Of a stretch of DNA of 64,000 nucleotides, positions 57,334-64,000 are shown in pieces (within the stretch, counting starts at the first letter, position 1; each line of letters opens with the position of its first letter). Source of the DNA: JAKAXG01 sp035702985 (GTDB taxonomy: Bacteria; Actinomycetota; Acidimicrobiia; Acidimicrobiales; Palsa-688). Location of the stretch: NCBI GenBank assembly GCA_035702985.1, contig DASSZD010000161.1, forward strand, positions 1 through 64,000, in the 5' to 3' direction. Made by a program: the position numbers and the translations under genes. The notes beneath the pieces were generated by a model. That model was not told the DNA's origin, made no database searches, and saw nothing but the letters and a program-made list of their open reading frames with translations.

Positions 57334-58554
57334 GTGCGCGTCCTTCAGATCAGCGACCTCTACCCCCCGGTCCCGGGCGGCCTGGAGCTGGCGGTGGCGG
57401 CGATCAGCACCGAGCTGGCCGGCCGCGGCCACCAGGTGGAGGTGCTGACCCAGGCCGGCGCCCTGCCGGCCGGAACCACCGTGGAGGACGGGGTGGTGGT
57501 CCGGCGGGTGTCGGGGGTGGCGTCCCGGGTCAGCCTGGGCTACGCCGACGCTGCGGTCCGCTTCCACCCCCCCGCCCCGGACCCTTTCATCGTGACCCAG
57601 GTACGGGCCGCCATCGGGCGCTTCCGTCCCGAGGTGGTGCACGTGCACGGCTGGATCGCGTACTCGGTGCTGGCCGCGCTGCCCCGCCGGGACCGCCCGC
57701 TGTGCGTGGTGGGCCTGCACGACTACTCCCAGTCCTGCCCCAAGAAGACCTTCGTGGACTCCACCGGCCGGCCCTGCACCGGCCCGGCCCCGGCCAAGTG
57801 CCTGAGCTGCGCGGCCGCCCACTTCGGGGCGGCCCGGGGCGTACCCGTCGCGCTCGGGATGCGGGCCACCGCCCCGCTCTACCGGCGGGCCGACGTGTTC
57901 GTGGCCAACAGCCGGGCGGTGGCCGCTTCGGTCACCGGCCCGGCGGCCAGGGCCCGGCGGTCGGTGGTGATCCCCCCTCCGGTCCTGCCGGCCCGGGAGA
58001 GATTGACCCGACCGGACTTCCTTCCCCCGGGTGACGGGTTCGTGATGTTCGTCGGATCCCTGTCGCCCAACAAGGGAATCGACGTGCTCATCGAGGCCCA
58101 CCGCCGGCGGGGCCTCGGGGCCCCGCTCGTGGTGCTCGGGCCGGTCCGCCACGACACCCCGGCCGAATGGCCGGCGGACGTCACGGTGGTCCACGACGTC
58201 CCCCACGACCAGGTCCTGGCCGCCTGGCCCCACGCCGCGGTGGCGGTGGTGCCGTCGGTGTGGCCGGAGCCGTTCGGGATGGTGGCGGTGGAGGCCATGG
58301 CCGCCGGGGTGCCGGTCGTGGCGTCGGCCACCGGCGGTCTGGTGGACATCGTCGAGGACGGGGTGACCGGTTTACTGGTCCCACCCGGGGATCCCGACGC
58401 CCTGGCCGCAGCGGTGCGCTCGCTGCTCGACGACCCGGACCGGGCCCGCCGTCTGGGCCGGGCCGCAGCTCGCGAGGCCGAGCGCTTCGCCACCACCCGG
58501 GTCGTGGACCAGCTCGTGGAGCTGTACCGGAGCCGGGCTACCAACGACACCTGA
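57334..58554 (+). CDS. GT4 family glycosyltransferase
   Basis: 406 residues from GTG at 57334, 3 bases after the flippase stop. N-terminal domain VLQISDLYPPVPGGLELAVA, VVHVHGWIAYSVLAAL and VGLHDYSQSCPKKTFV; a small Cys cluster (Cys in QSCPKKTF, GRPCTGPAPAKCLSCAAAH) is unusual and could bind a metal. The donor domain has VMFVGSLSPNKGIDVLIEAH and WPEPFGMVAVEAMAAG (EX7E), then VVASATGGLVDIVEDGVTGLLV. Role: adding a sugar in the surface glycan; specificity unknown. Confidence 0.9.
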   Translation: MRVLQISDLYPPVPGGLELAVAAISTELAGRGHQVEVLTQAGALPAGTTVEDGVVVRRVSGVASRVSLGYADAAVRFHPPAPDPFIVTQVRAAIGRFRPEVVHVHGWIAYSVLAALPRRDRPLCVVGLHDYSQSCPKKTFVDSTGRPCTGPAPAKCLSCAAAHFGAARGVPVALGMRATAPLYRRADVFVANSRAVAASVTGPAARARRSVVIPPPVLPARERLTRPDFLPPGDGFVMFVGSLSPNKGIDVLIEAHRRRGLGAPLVVLGPVRHDTPAEWPADVTVVHDVPHDQVLAAWPHAAVAVVPSVWPEPFGMVAVEAMAAGVPVVASATGGLVDIVEDGVTGLLVPPGDPDALAAAVRSLLDDPDRARRLGRAAAREAERFATTRVVDQLVELYRSRATNDT

Positions 58555-58621
58555 GCCATCCCGGGCACCGCCCCCGGGCATCGCGAACGGGCCGGCTGCC
58601 AGCCGCTACCGGGCGGGTGCC

Positions 58622-59590
58622 CTAGCGGTGCGTCAGGTGCTTGAGCCGCCGGCCGGCGTAGCCACCGGCGGTCACCGCCCCGACGCCCACGAGGGTGAAA
58701 GCCTCCGGACGGGGGCCGCGCACCAGACGGCCGCTGACCCCCGGAATCAGGGTGCGGGTGACATATGAGCTGTCATATCCCATGGACAGGGAGCCGTAGA
58801 GGCGGCGGATCTCCGCCTTGGACTGGCCCTCCACCAGTGACCTCCTGGCGATGTAGCGCCAGGTGAGCCGGCTGCGGGGCACCCAGTGGTAGACCAGCGC
58901 CTCGGGCTGGTACCAGATCGAGCTGGTGCCGAACTCCTCGCGTAGCTTCTCGGAGATGGCCAGCTCCTCGTTGGCCCCGCTCTTCTTGCCGCCGACCGGG
59001 CCGAAGGCGTTGGAGAAGCCGCCGACCGCGTCGAGGGCGCTCCGGCGGAACGCCATGGTGGAGCCGATGGGCCGGGAGATGGGGCCGGGGCCCTCCGGGT
59101 GGCCGGCGTAGGTGCAGCCCACCAGCCACAGCAGCTCCGGCGGGACCTCGCGGGCCCCCGCCTCGTACTCGGGCAGGATGCGGCCGCCCACCGCCACGAT
59201 GCCCGGATCGTTCTCGAACGGGGCCACGATGGCGGCCAGCCACCCGTCGGTCGGTCGCACGTCATCGTCGATGAAGACGATCAGGTCGCCGGAGGCGGCT
59301 GCCACGCCGGTGTTGCGGGCATCCACCGCCCCCCGCCCGGTGGAGGCCATGACCCTGATCCCACGCCCCCCGTACTCGGCGGTGGCCACCCGCTCGACCG
59401 CGGCATTGTTGTCGACCGACAGGATGATCTCGTCGGCCGGCCGGTCGTTGGTCAGCACCCCGTCCAAGCAGCGGCGCAGCCCCGGGAGGCGCTCCACCGC
59501 GTAGGCGGTCACGATCACCGTGGTCGTCAGCTTCTGCTCCGGCTGCAGTTGGTTGTCCACCAGTTCCTCGTCTCGGTTCGCGACTGTCAT
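58622..59590 (-). CDS. GT2 family glycosyltransferase
   Basis: 322 residues from ATG at 59590. The GT-A core reads TTTVIVTAYAVERLPGLRRCLDGVL, SVDNNAAVE, GRGAVDARNTGVAAASGDLIVFIDDDVRP with the DDD metal site, and VGGFSNAFGPVGGKKSGANEELAISEKLR, the ED-type catalytic region. The C-terminus (VGVGAVTAGGYAGRRLKHLTHR) has one weak hydrophobic helix. It is similar to mycofactocin-type or wcaA-like GT2 enzymes that make surface glycans. Convergent with the GT4 gene; the acyltransferase gene lies 19 bases upstream, so both are in one minus-strand unit. Confidence 0.9.
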   Translation of the reverse strand: MTVANRDEELVDNQLQPEQKLTTTVIVTAYAVERLPGLRRCLDGVLTNDRPADEIILSVDNNAAVERVATAEYGGRGIRVMASTGRGAVDARNTGVAAASGDLIVFIDDDVRPTDGWLAAIVAPFENDPGIVAVGGRILPEYEAGAREVPPELLWLVGCTYAGHPEGPGPISRPIGSTMAFRRSALDAVGGFSNAFGPVGGKKSGANEELAISEKLREEFGTSSIWYQPEALVYHWVPRSRLTWRYIARRSLVEGQSKAEIRRLYGSLSMGYDSSYVTRTLIPGVSGRLVRGPRPEAFTLVGVGAVTAGGYAGRRLKHLTHR

Positions 59591-59609
59591 GTCCTTCGGG
59601 CCCGGGCTG

Positions 59610-60293
59610 TCAGGCCGGATCGCCGGAGCGGACCGGCCGGCTGTCGGGGGCGGTGGCCTCAGCCTCCTCGGCCCAGCTGCGCACGACCCGGGCCGGCGCC
59701 CCGGCCACCACGCAGTGGGACGGTACGTCCTTGGTGACCACCGAATTGGCGGCGATCACCACGTCGTCGCCGATGGTGACCCCGGCGATGATGGTGACCT
59801 TGCAGCCCACCCACACGTTGTCCCCGATCACGATCGGGGCCGTCCAGAACGGCTTGTCCCAGAACGAGTCATGGGCCCACTCGGGGCCGAAGCAGTGGGT
59901 CATGTCGTGGATGGCCACACCCTCGGCGAAGCCGCTGTTGCGGCCGATGGTGATCGACTCCATGCACGACAGCTGGGTGTCCCTCGAGAAGTGGCAGCCC
60001 GGGCCGATCCTGACCCGCCCGGTCACCGAGCAGGTGAAGCGGCCGAGAAAGCGGGTGTGGGCCCCCACGTCGAACTCCGCGTCGGGCCCGAACTCGAACC
60101 AGCAGTCCTTGCCGCGGTAGAACAGGCCGCCCTTCACCTGCCGGTAGCGGGCCCGCATCCAGATGAACCGGCCCATCGCCGCGAAGTTGTGCCAGGCCAG
60201 CCGGGGGCGCCTGATCGGGGGAAGCGGCCGGGCCGTCTCCGCGGTCTGCACCGAGGTCCTTCTCGCGACTACGTCGGCGGGAGCAGGATTCAC
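59610..60293 (-). CDS. Left-handed beta-helix (hexapeptide) O-acyltransferase
   Basis: 227 residues from GTG at 60293 (alternatives are possible upstream). Hexapeptide repeats run over about residues 75-205: VGAHTRFLGRFTCSV, GRVRIGPGCHFSRDT, ITIGRNSGFAEGVAIHDM, IVIGDNVWVGCKVTIIAGVTIG and DDVVIAANSVVTKDVP. The catalytic His is probably in AIHDMTH. It is of the LbH/maltose acetyltransferase type and transfers acetyl or succinyl groups to sugars. First gene of the minus pair with the GT2, so the acyl group likely decorates the same polymer. Confidence 0.88.
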   Translation of the reverse strand: MNPAPADVVARRTSVQTAETARPLPPIRRPRLAWHNFAAMGRFIWMRARYRQVKGGLFYRGKDCWFEFGPDAEFDVGAHTRFLGRFTCSVTGRVRIGPGCHFSRDTQLSCMESITIGRNSGFAEGVAIHDMTHCFGPEWAHDSFWDKPFWTAPIVIGDNVWVGCKVTIIAGVTIGDDVVIAANSVVTKDVPSHCVVAGAPARVVRSWAEEAEATAPDSRPVRSGDPA

Positions 60294-60436
60294 ATCGGAC
60301 CATCTTCGCCGGAGGCACGGCGAACTCCTGCCGCCAGCGAACCGTTCCCGGACCGGAAACCCGGTCCCGGCCACCGCGGCCGGCCCCGGAGTGGGTAGCG
60401 TCGTAGGCCCTACTAGCGCGCGAAGGCAGGACGGTT

Positions 60437-61120
60437 TTGGAAAAAGCGGCGGTCGTTCTACTGAGCGGCGGTCTCGACTCGACCACGGTGCTGGCCATCG
60501 CCCGGTCGCAGGGCTACCGCTGCTACGCCCTCAGCTTCGACTACGGCCAGCGCCACGAGGTGGAGCTCCGGGCGGCCCGCCGGGTGGCGGATGCGCTCGG
60601 GGCCGAGCGCCATGTGGTGGCCCGCATCGATCTCCGCCAGTTCGGGGGGTCCGCCCTGACCGCAGACCTGGAGGTGCCCAAGTCGACCAGCGTCGACGAC
60701 CTCGGCGGCGGCATCCCGATCACCTACGTGCCGGCCCGCAACACCATCTTCTTGTCCTTCGCGTTGGCCTGGGCCGAGACGCTCGAAGCCTCCGACCTGT
60801 GGATCGGGGTCAACGCCTTGGACTACAGCGGCTACCCCGACTGCCGACCGGAATACATCGCGGCGTTCGAGACCATGGCCAACCTGGCCACCAAGGCGGG
60901 GGTGGAGGGCCGGGTGCGGACCCGGGTCCACACCCCGCTGATGCAGATGACCAAGGCGGACATCGTCCGCCGGGGGCTGGAGCTGGGCGTCGACTACGGC
61001 CTGACCCACAGCTGCTACGACCCGGGCCCCGCCGGGCGTCCGTGCGGGGCGTGCGACTCGTGCCTGCTGCGGGCCAAGGGGTTCGCCGAGGCCGGAGCGG
61101 TGGACCCGCTCACGGTGTGA
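60437..61120 (+). CDS. queC: QueC, 7-cyano-7-deazaguanine (preQ0) synthase
   Basis: 227 residues from TTG at 60437 with AGGCAGGA 6 bases upstream. The ATP pyrophosphatase loop SGGLDS is at residues 10-15; SFDYGQRHEVELRAA and VPARNTIFLSFALAWAE are typical. The C-terminal zinc site is four Cys (SCYDPG, RPCGACDSCLLR). It converts carboxy-deazaguanine plus ammonia and ATP to preQ0. It leads the queC-queE-queD unit with 4-base and 1-base junctions. No preQ1-type riboswitch is evident in the 143-base leader region. Confidence 0.95.
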   Translation: MEKAAVVLLSGGLDSTTVLAIARSQGYRCYALSFDYGQRHEVELRAARRVADALGAERHVVARIDLRQFGGSALTADLEVPKSTSVDDLGGGIPITYVPARNTIFLSFALAWAETLEASDLWIGVNALDYSGYPDCRPEYIAAFETMANLATKAGVEGRVRTRVHTPLMQMTKADIVRRGLELGVDYGLTHSCYDPGPAGRPCGACDSCLLRAKGFAEAGAVDPLTV

Positions 61121-61124
61121 GCTG

Positions 61125-61796
61125 ATGGCATCCCCGGAGGCCGACCGGCGCGGCGCGTATCGGGTCAAGGAGATCTTCTACACCCTCCAGGGGGAGGGGG
61201 CCCGGTCCGGCCGGCCGGCGGTGTTCTGCCGGTTCTCCGGGTGCAACCTGTGGTCCGGGCGGGAGCGCCAGCGGGACCGGGCGGTGTGCCGGTTCTGCGA
61301 CACCGACTTCGTCGGCACCGACGGGCCCGGCGGGGGGCGCTTCGCCACCGCGGAGGCGCTGGCCGCCGCCGTCGCCGCGGCGTGGCCGGCCACCGCCTCG
61401 GGGGCCGGAGGCCGGCCGTATGTCGTCTGCACCGGCGGGGAGCCGCTGCTCCAGCTCGACGGCCCGCTGGTGGACGCCCTGCACGAGCGGGGTTTCGAGG
61501 TGGCCATCGAGACCAACGGCACCCGGCCGGTGCCCCACGGCGTGGACTGGGTGTGCGTGAGCCCCAAAGCCGGCGCCCCCCGGGTGGTGTCGGCGGGCGA
61601 CGAGCTGAAGCTGGTCTACCCGCAGGCCGGCCTGGCCCCCGAGGAGGTGCAGGACCTGGACTTCACCCACTTCTTCCTCCAGCCGATGGACGGCCCGGAG
61701 CGCTCCGCCACCACCGAGGCCGCCGTGCGGTACTGCCTGGAGCACCCCCGGTGGCGGCTGTCGCTGCAGACCCACAAGCTGATCGGCATCCCCTGA
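61125..61796 (+). CDS. queE: QueE, 7-carboxy-7-deazaguanine synthase
   Basis: 223 residues from ATG at 61125. A radical SAM enzyme: YTLQGEGARSGRPAVFCRFSGCNLWSG, with the iron-sulphur Cys residues in CNLWSGRERQRDRAVCRFC, the long-spaced cluster typical of actinobacterial QueE (C-x14-C-x2-C). CTGGEPLLQ follows, and ETNGTRP. It rearranges 6-carboxytetrahydropterin to 7-carboxy-7-deazaguanine. Between queC and queD; the stop overlaps the queD ATG by one base. Confidence 0.94.
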   Translation: MASPEADRRGAYRVKEIFYTLQGEGARSGRPAVFCRFSGCNLWSGRERQRDRAVCRFCDTDFVGTDGPGGGRFATAEALAAAVAAAWPATASGAGGRPYVVCTGGEPLLQLDGPLVDALHERGFEVAIETNGTRPVPHGVDWVCVSPKAGAPRVVSAGDELKLVYPQAGLAPEEVQDLDFTHFFLQPMDGPERSATTEAAVRYCLEHPRWRLSLQTHKLIGIP

Positions 61797-62161
61797 TGGA
61801 AATCTTCCGCGAGTTCACCTTCGAAGCGGCCCACCGCCTGCCCCACGTCCCCGAGGGCCACAAGTGCGCCCGGCTGCACGGACACTCCTTCCGGGTGGAG
61901 ATCCACGTGACCGGCCCGGTCGACCCGTCCACCGGCTGGGTCATGGACTTCGCCGACCTGAAGGCGGCCTTCGCCCCGCTCCACGACCAGCTGGACCACC
62001 GGTACCTCAACGAGGTGGATGGTCTGGAGAACCCGACCAGCGAGAACCTGGCCCGCTGGATCTGGGACCGCCTGGCGGCCTCCCTGCCCCTCGACCGGGT
62101 GGTGGTGCGCGAGACCTGCACCTCCGGCTGCGTCCACCGCGGGGACGGCCCGGCCCGGTGA
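61796..62161 (+). CDS. queD: QueD, 6-carboxytetrahydropterin synthase
   Basis: 121 residues from ATG at 61796. Zinc-binding His13, His28 and His30 (AAHRLPH, RLHGHSF) and the catalytic Cys24 (GHKCARLHGH) are all in place; DFADLK, LDHRYLNEV and PTSENLARWIW complete the PTPS fold. It turns dihydroneopterin triphosphate into carboxy-tetrahydropterin for QueE. The third gene of the unit. No folE (GTP cyclohydrolase I) or queF is encoded nearby. Convergent with the helicase gene, 7 bases apart. Confidence 0.95.
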   Translation: MEIFREFTFEAAHRLPHVPEGHKCARLHGHSFRVEIHVTGPVDPSTGWVMDFADLKAAFAPLHDQLDHRYLNEVDGLENPTSENLARWIWDRLAASLPLDRVVVRETCTSGCVHRGDGPAR

Positions 62162-62168
62162 ACCGGGC

Positions 62169-63848
62169 CTAGATCCGGTTGTACCAGTGTTCGGCCTGGC
62201 GCAGCCGCCGCTGCAGCTGCTCCACCGTGGCCTCCGTGACCCGGCGGACCCCGGCCAGGCGGTTCAGCTCGGCGTTCACCTTGGCGTGGGGCCAGCCGGT
62301 CTTGTGGGCCAGAGCCCGGGCCAGCTCGGCGTTGGCGTCGCGTAGGCGGTTCTTGAGCTCCCTGCGGGTCAGGAGCACCCCCTGGCCCCCGGCCCCGGCC
62401 GCTCCGGTCAGCTGCTGGCCGGCCGGCCCGGCCAGCACCGGCAGGTCCACCACCAGGCTCTCGTCGAGGTCCTCGCCGCTGTCGGCCGGGCCCCCGTCGC
62501 CGTCGTCGGAGAGCAGACCGGACCCCCCGGCCGAGTGGGCATCGCTGTCGTGCATGTCGGTGGCCACCGCCGAGATGACCGCGAACAGCGACAGCTGCTC
62601 GGAATCGGGCGCCGGCTCCTCCCGCAGCTCGTCGAGGGCGGCCGGGTCGGCCTCGGGTTGCTCCTCGGTGTCGCGGCGCAGACTGTGCCGGCGGGTCTCG
62701 GCGATACGGTAGGCCCAGCCCCGCAGCCGGGAGTCGTCGGGGATGAAGAGGTAGGCCCGCTGGTTGGGTACCCCCGGCGTCCAGCGCACCAGACGGCCGA
62801 CCGCCTGGCGGAAGAACAGCTCGGTGGTGGTCGTGGTGGCGTACACACCGACGCGCAGCCGGGGTATGTCGACGCCCTCCGACACCATGCGCACCGCCAC
62901 CAGCCACGGGTCGTCCGAAGAGGCGAAGGCGGCGATGCGGTCCGACGCCCCCGAGTCGTCCGAGGTGGCCACCACGGGTCTCACCCCGTGACGCCACTCG
63001 AGGGCGTCGGCGATACCCCGGGCGTGGTCCTGGTCGGTGGCGATCACCAGGCCGCCGGCGCCGGGGTGGTGGCGTCGCAGGTCGACCAGGCGCTCGTGGG
63101 CCGATCGCAGCACCGTGGGCAGCCAGTCCCCGTCGAGCGACAGGGCCGCCCGCAGGCGCTGGTTGGCCCGCACGGTGTCGAGGGCGTCATCGAAGCTGGC
63201 CGCCCACGTCGAACCGTCGGGCGCGCTCCACTCCATGTCGCCGTTGGTGCGGGGGAAGTACACCGGCCGCACCACCCGCCCCCCCGCCAGAGCGTCGCCG
63301 TAGCCGTACTCGAAGTCCGGGCGGGCCTCCTCCAGCTCGTAGCGCAGGAACGGGATGCTCTGCGTGTCGGACCGGAACGGGGTCCCCGACAGCGACAGCC
63401 GCATGGCGGCGCTCTCGAAGGCCACCCGCACCGCCGCCCCCCACGCCCGGTCGTCGCCGGCGTGGTGGATCTCGTCGAACACCACCATGGCCCCGGCCGC
63501 CAGGCGGCCCATCAGGGGGGCGCAGCCGGCCACCTGCTGGTAGGTCGTGACGATCCCGTGCATGTCGCCCGGCAGGGAGCCGTCCGCCGCCGCCCACTGG
63601 TGATCGAGGTGCATGCCGAACTCCACGGCGGCGGCCGCCCACTGACGCTTCAGGTGGGCGGTGGGCGCCACCACTATCAGCCGGCGGGGACCGTCCGGTG
63701 CGGCCAGGCGGCGCACCGCTGCCGTCAGGGCGAACGTGGTCTTGCCCGCCCCGGGCGTGGCCACCGTGAGGAAGTCCCGGGCGCCGGAATCGTCGAGGCG
63801 GGTGAGGGCCTCCTTCTGCCAGGGGCGGAGGCGGACGCGGCGGGACAT
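62169..63848 (-). CDS. SF2 DEAD/DEAH-type helicase
   Basis: 559 residues from ATG at 63848. Motif Q-like LRPWQKEAL, Walker A ATPGAGKTT (Lys36), DEIHH (motif II), SGTPFRSD (motif III), VRMVSEGVDIPRL (motif V) and FFRQAVGRLVRW (motif VI) are all present. The build resembles RadD/XPB-like helicases widespread in actinobacteria. A very acidic linker (residues about 435-485, SDDGDGGPADSGEDLDES) leads to a basic C-terminal helical domain (RRELKNRLRDANAELARAL...WYNRI), which could bind DNA. Probably DNA repair or recombination. Its neighbours do not define the role. Confidence 0.9.
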   Translation of the reverse strand: MSRRVRLRPWQKEALTRLDDSGARDFLTVATPGAGKTTFALTAAVRRLAAPDGPRRLIVVAPTAHLKRQWAAAAVEFGMHLDHQWAAADGSLPGDMHGIVTTYQQVAGCAPLMGRLAAGAMVVFDEIHHAGDDRAWGAAVRVAFESAAMRLSLSGTPFRSDTQSIPFLRYELEEARPDFEYGYGDALAGGRVVRPVYFPRTNGDMEWSAPDGSTWAASFDDALDTVRANQRLRAALSLDGDWLPTVLRSAHERLVDLRRHHPGAGGLVIATDQDHARGIADALEWRHGVRPVVATSDDSGASDRIAAFASSDDPWLVAVRMVSEGVDIPRLRVGVYATTTTTELFFRQAVGRLVRWTPGVPNQRAYLFIPDDSRLRGWAYRIAETRRHSLRRDTEEQPEADPAALDELREEPAPDSEQLSLFAVISAVATDMHDSDAHSAGGSGLLSDDGDGGPADSGEDLDESLVVDLPVLAGPAGQQLTGAAGAGGQGVLLTRRELKNRLRDANAELARALAHKTGWPHAKVNAELNRLAGVRRVTEATVEQLQRRLRQAEHWYNRI

Positions 63849-63915
63849 CGGGGCGGGCGGGCGGGAGCGGAGGGGACAGGAGGGGGGATCGGCAGTCTGC
63901 CACGTCCCCCGGCGC

Positions 63916-64000
63916 TCAGCGGACCGGCCCCAGCCCGTAGGCGCCTTGGTCGTCGGCGGCGGTGCCGAGGCGCCCTAGGAGGACGGCGGTGATCTCCGGT
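63916..64000 (-). CDS. 3' end of a gene cut by the window edge
   Basis: Only the last 27 codons are visible, ending with TGA at 63916-63918 (residues PEITAVLLGRLGTAADDQG and YGLGPVR). The frame has typical codon bias and is open to the edge. No family can be named. It runs on the same strand as the helicase, 67 bases upstream of it, so the two may be in one unit. Confidence 0.5.
   Translation of the reverse strand, partial: PEITAVLLGRLGTAADDQGAYGLGPVR

Noticed and set aside
60437..63848. Deazaguanine DNA-modification (dpd) island
   Set aside because: Only preQ0 synthesis genes and a generic helicase are present; dpdA, dpdB and other hallmark genes are not seen.
1..64000. tRNA, rRNA, CRISPR arrays, insertion sequences or prophage genes
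   Set aside because: No cloverleaf, rRNA-like, transposase or terminal-repeat sequence was recognised on either strand by reading; tRNAscan and Rfam searches would settle small RNAs.

Overview
The window is high-GC DNA (by eye about 70 percent) with dense coding, frequent GTG/TTG starts and many genes without a Shine-Dalgarno (SD) sequence. These traits, with an F420-type luciferase-like oxidoreductase, two GAF-ANTAR regulators, an Mrp antiporter, and secreted proteins built on ADGGVFAFGDA-type 42-residue repeats, point to an actinobacterium, most likely Acidimicrobiia. That placement is inference; no rRNA or tRNA gene is present to confirm it.

Layout. 1-3400: the end of a PAS protein, two secreted proteins (a SipW-type matrix-like protein and a fibronectin-III protein) and a repeat-bearing NlpC/P60 cell-wall hydrolase. 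3417-7358 (minus): a three-gene set of Baeyer-Villiger-type monooxygenase, ferritin-like diiron protein and MFS transporter. 7448-11745: a NYN/PIN-like protein, an NRAMP-like metal transporter with a palindromic operator and an apparently leaderless promoter, a membrane protein with an HExxE-TDP motif, and a quinone-reductase-like MDR enzyme. 11756-16075 (minus): a seven-gene Mrp module in the MbhA-H order (E, F, G, MbhD, MbhE-B fusion, C, D). 16208-29609 (plus): two parallel formate dehydrogenase loci (alpha, four-cluster ferredoxin beta, NrfD membrane subunit). Each is headed by a protein with the same small PADGSD-motif domain; the second is bracketed by hemerythrin-like proteins. A G1-type acid peptidase lies between the loci.

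29740-36758: a second repeat protein ending in a GH25-like lysozyme domain, then glycosyltransferases and a GT-C-like membrane protein. 36796-47553: small hypothetical genes, a lipoprotein trypsin-like protease, a LmbE-type deacetylase, a tautomerase, an SDR plus acyl-CoA dehydrogenase pair, a phosphatase and a HAD protein, then a signalling block of two GAF-ANTAR proteins and a PAS-GGDEF cyclase, and an F420-type oxidoreductase. 47630-60293: a cell-surface polysaccharide cluster (glycoside hydrolase, methyltransferase, membrane-tethered ECF sigma factor, GT2/GT4/GT-C enzymes, flippase, hexapeptide acyltransferase). 60437-62161: queC-queE-queD for the deazapurine preQ0. 62169-63848: an SF2 helicase, then the 3' end of one more gene at the right edge.

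How it fits together. The central 18 kb looks like formate-driven respiration or redox balancing: formate electrons pass through Fe-S beta subunits to NrfD membrane proteins, next to an ion-translocating Mrp module that has the hydrogenase-type (Mbh) subunit order but no hydrogenase genes. The most notable regulatory structures are a long hairpin burying the SD of the second formate dehydrogenase operon, a 20-bp perfect palindrome over the NRAMP promoter, and a sigma factor carrying its own membrane anchor and extracytoplasmic tail at the head of the polysaccharide genes.
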